From Gammaproteobacteria bacterium CG22_combo_CG10-13_8_21_14_all_40_8 (GTDB taxonomy: Bacteria > Pseudomonadota > Gammaproteobacteria > Enterobacterales > GCA-002770795), in NCBI GenBank assembly GCA_002770795.1, contig PCTP01000014.1, forward strand, positions 1 to 8,627: a stretch of 8,627 nt of DNA, read 5' to 3'. Numbering within the stretch: position 1 is the first letter of the stretch; each line of letters opens with the position of its first letter. Under the pieces are notes generated by a model that was given only the letters and a program-made list of their open reading frames with translations, was not told where the DNA came from and made no database searches. A program made the position numbers and the translations under genes. Shown here in pieces: positions 7,615 to 8,627 of the stretch.

Positions 7615-7670
7615 TAAAAATGAGACCATGAACGCATTTATCTATGATTTTATAAAATCTATGCGTTCAT
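7615..7670 (-). promoter_or_regulatory. Nested palindromes between the CXXC gene and the adaptor gene
   Basis: Outer arms ATGAACGCAT (7628-7637) and ATGCGTTCAT (7661-7670) are perfect 10-bp complements. Inside the 23-nt loop lies a second perfect palindrome, GATTTTATAAAATC (7646-7659). In the minus-strand transcript the outer stem is followed by GG and then UCUCAUUUUUA (7615-7625), a weak U-tract. This could be an attenuator or RNA processing site lowering exporter expression relative to the upstream genes, or a DNA operator. It is the only notable structure in the 111-bp spacer. Confidence 0.5.
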
Positions 7671-7683
7671 AAAAGAGATAAGC

Positions 7684-8250
7684 TTACTGAATTTCAACAA
7701 CAATATGATAGAGTTTATAGTGAGCGGTAAGGGCCTTAGCATGCTCTTCCAGTTTCTTTTGTACACGATTACAAGGCTCACAACCCAGTTTTTCGTCAAG
7801 ACCCAAGCTGATAATCACGGGCTCTTCGGCAAGTAAACTTTGATGCAGTGACTTATCATTTAAATCCAGCTTGTCAGACAATGCCAATAGTTTTTGGTAG
7901 TCGGCTCCACTGGTGGCTGTTTTTTCAGGAAGGTCAAAGGCGTGAATATTTTTTGAGAGTTGATCCAAACCGCCAAGAATTTCTTCAGAATGGTTGTTTG
8001 GTTTTAACAAGACTACTTGCTGTTTATTATTGACCACATACACCTGAGGGAAAAGATTCTTAAATCCCAACTTGGTCGCTAAAGGAAAATTTGTAAAAGA
8101 TTCATGAATCCCTTGCGTTTTTTTAAAAAGGCTAGACACCTCTGTTTCAGTACTTGTGACCGCCTCTGTGCCTGTGCCTGAGCCTGAAAAAGCAGGGGCT
8201 GACAAAACCAAACCCGCTAAAAACAACCAGTTATAACGCATCATACGCAT
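7684..8250 (-). CDS. Secreted CXXC protein with thioredoxin-like segments, unnamed family
   Basis: This 188-aa precursor has a Sec signal peptide: basic MRMMR, hydrophobic NWLFLAGLVLSAPA, and probable cleavage after Ala20 (A-P-A) or Ser22. It is therefore periplasmic or exported. After a Ser/Thr/Glu-rich linker (23-40), residues 56-102 resemble the C-terminal half of a thioredoxin: LGFKNLFPQVYVVNNKQQVV has the cis-Pro-like Pro68, a strand, a turn and a second strand, then a Gly and a helix. Residues 144-188 resemble the N-terminal half: strand PVIISLGL, the motif C157-E-P-C160, helix NRVQKKLEEHAKAL, and strand YKLYHIVVEIQ. The halves are in reverse order to a normal thioredoxin. I do not recognise a named family. 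A role in forming or shuffling disulfides of the neighbouring Cys-rich peptide is inferred from position and CXXC only. GGAG lies 2 nt before the first ATG but 8 nt before Met3 (8242-8244), so Met3 may be the start. Confidence 0.8.
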   Translation of the reverse strand: MRMMRYNWLFLAGLVLSAPAFSGSGTGTEAVTSTETEVSSLFKKTQGIHESFTNFPLATKLGFKNLFPQVYVVNNKQQVVLLKPNNHSEEILGGLDQLSKNIHAFDLPEKTATSGADYQKLLALSDKLDLNDKSLHQSLLAEEPVIISLGLDEKLGCEPCNRVQKKLEEHAKALTAHYKLYHIVVEIQ

Positions 8251-8277
8251 ATCTCCATTCTCTTAAGTTAAAAATGA

Positions 8278-8313
8278 GAATAACGCCTTCAAGAGTATCC
8301 TGGGGCGTTATTC
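8278..8313 (-). terminator. Stem-loop after the peptide gene, likely attenuator
   Basis: GAATAACGCC (8278-8287) and GGCGTTATTC (8304-8313) form a perfect 10-bp stem with a 16-nt loop. On the minus-strand transcript the stem ends within UCUCAUUUUUA (8269-8279), giving a weak U-tract like an intrinsic terminator. It lies 15 bp past the peptide stop codon and before the CXXC gene. A leaky terminator here would give much more peptide mRNA than exporter mRNA, a common arrangement for secreted peptides; this use is inferred. Confidence 0.5.
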
Positions 8314-8328
8314 CCAAAACGGGTTTTA

Positions 8329-8484
8329 TTATTGCAGCGAACAAGAGACAGTAACAGTTATGCTGCAACCATCGGCATTACAAGTCGCACTCGTACTACA
8401 ATGACAAGCCGCATAAGCGGTACTCGAACCCCACATCGCAGCAGTTAACACCAACATAGAACCATATTTTTTTATTTTAGTCAT
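8329..8484 (-). CDS. 51-aa Sec-exported Cys-rich peptide precursor
   Basis: This is a small gene that length filters miss. It starts at the ATG at 8482-8484, with GGAG (8494-8497) 9 nt upstream, and ends at TAA 8329-8331. The product opens with a textbook signal peptide: basic MTKIKKYGS, hydrophobic core MLVLTAAMWGSST, and A-Y-A followed by cleavage after residue 25. The predicted mature peptide has 26 residues, beginning ACHCSTSATC and ending SITVTVSCSLQ. It has five Cys (precursor residues 27, 29, 35, 40, 48), five Ser and four Thr, no aromatic residue and only one acidic residue (Asp38). The odd Cys number implies a free thiol, a dimer, or attachment to a partner. It is the first gene of the minus-strand cluster, ahead of a CXXC protein and an exporter, so it is the likely cargo. 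I do not recognise the family. A toxin, bacteriocin or signalling peptide are all possible. No modification enzyme is visible here. Confidence 0.75.
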   Translation of the reverse strand: MTKIKKYGSMLVLTAAMWGSSTAYAACHCSTSATCNADGCSITVTVSCSLQ

Positions 8485-8589
8485 GCTTGTTTACTCCAAT
8501 CGTTTTTAAAAATCATGAATTGCTCATCAACTCATGTTGTTTTTTCTCCCTTCCTCACAAGCCTTGTTTCGATCTCACTATTTCACAAG

Positions 8590-8627
8590 AAGAAGCGAAG
8601 AAGCGAAGAAGCGAAGAAGCGAAGAAG
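8590..8627. repeat. 8-bp tandem repeat (AAGAAGCG), at least 4.75 copies, cut by window edge
   Basis: Four exact copies of AAGAAGCG (8590-8621) plus six bases of a fifth run to the end of the window, after a lone AAG at 8587-8589. All three minus-strand frames through the repeat meet a stop before the peptide gene, so it is not part of that gene. It begins 105 bp upstream of the peptide start codon. An 8-bp unit changes frame and spacing with each slippage event, so copy number could alter promoter spacing or the reading of a gene beyond the edge. The interval 8485-8589 holds the peptide leader; no convincing promoter is visible. Confidence 0.9.

Noticed and set aside
7848..8033. 61-codon plus-strand frame opposite the CXXC gene
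   Set aside because: It is antisense to a gene with a clear signal peptide and CXXC motif, and shows no domain or ribosome site.
8371..8380. ATCGGCATTA inside the peptide gene is identical to the first 10 bases of the window
   Set aside because: The match does not extend beyond 10 bp and the contexts are unrelated; probably chance.
8329..8484. Reading the peptide as a lanthipeptide or other enzyme-modified precursor because of its Ser/Thr/Cys content
   Set aside because: It has a Sec signal peptide rather than a cytosolic leader, and no synthetase, cyclodehydratase or radical-SAM gene is in the window; disulfide maturation fits better, though genes beyond the edge are unseen.
8503..8530. 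Promoter candidate TTGATG, 16 bp, TAAAAA before the peptide gene
   Set aside because: Its predicted start point falls on the GGAG ribosome site at 8494-8497, leaving no functional leader, and both hexamers are poor.
8514..8536. CATGA and TCATG inverted repeat upstream of the peptide gene as an operator
   Set aside because: Only 5-bp arms with a 13-bp spacer, expected often by chance in this sequence.
8587..8627. Coding reading of the octanucleotide array on the plus strand (a charged KKRRSEEA repeat)
   Set aside because: Any exact 8-bp array without stops is open in all frames on a strand; no start codon with a ribosome site precedes it, so coding cannot be claimed.

Overview
The window looks like chromosomal DNA from an AT-rich gammaproteobacterium, probably a marine or aquatic lineage. 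The best evidence is an Rsd/AlgQ-family anti-sigma-70 protein, a family essentially confined to Gammaproteobacteria, together with Gram-negative envelope proteins (a periplasmic adaptor and a MacB-type exporter). I cannot name the genus from the sequence alone.

Layout, left to right. Positions 1-105 hold a perfect 12-bp inverted repeat and possibly the tail of a plus-strand frame cut by the window edge. Positions 106-2064 (minus) encode a membrane-bound sensor histidine kinase with two PAS domains and no response regulator beside it. A 241-bp divergent spacer follows, with a candidate kinase promoter and a small CTTGCCAT repeat. On the plus strand, rsd (2306-2773) overlaps by 20 bp a small ABM-fold protein (2754-3032). 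A 60-bp convergent gap separates these from a five-gene minus-strand cluster that fills the rest of the window.

That cluster, in transcription order, is: (i) a 51-aa Cys-rich peptide precursor with a clear Sec signal peptide (8329-8484); (ii) a 188-aa secreted protein with a C-E-P-C motif and thioredoxin-like segments in apparently permuted order (7684-8250); (iii) a HlyD/MacA-like periplasmic adaptor (6349-7572); (iv) a MacB/LolD-type ABC ATPase (5584-6258); (v) a large permease with two FtsX/MacB units (3093-5573). Stem-loops lie in the two gaps after genes (i) and (ii), each followed by the same UCUCAUUUUUA string. An 8-bp tandem repeat sits about 105 bp upstream of the peptide gene.

My reading, which is inference, is that the peptide crosses the inner membrane by Sec, is matured at its cysteines in the periplasm (perhaps with help from the CXXC protein), and is then expelled by a MacAB-like tripartite pump working with a TolC-type channel encoded elsewhere. 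The known precedent for the principle is export of the disulfide-bonded E. coli enterotoxin STII by MacAB-TolC. I do not recognise the peptide or the CXXC protein as members of a named family, so this cluster is the most likely undescribed system here.
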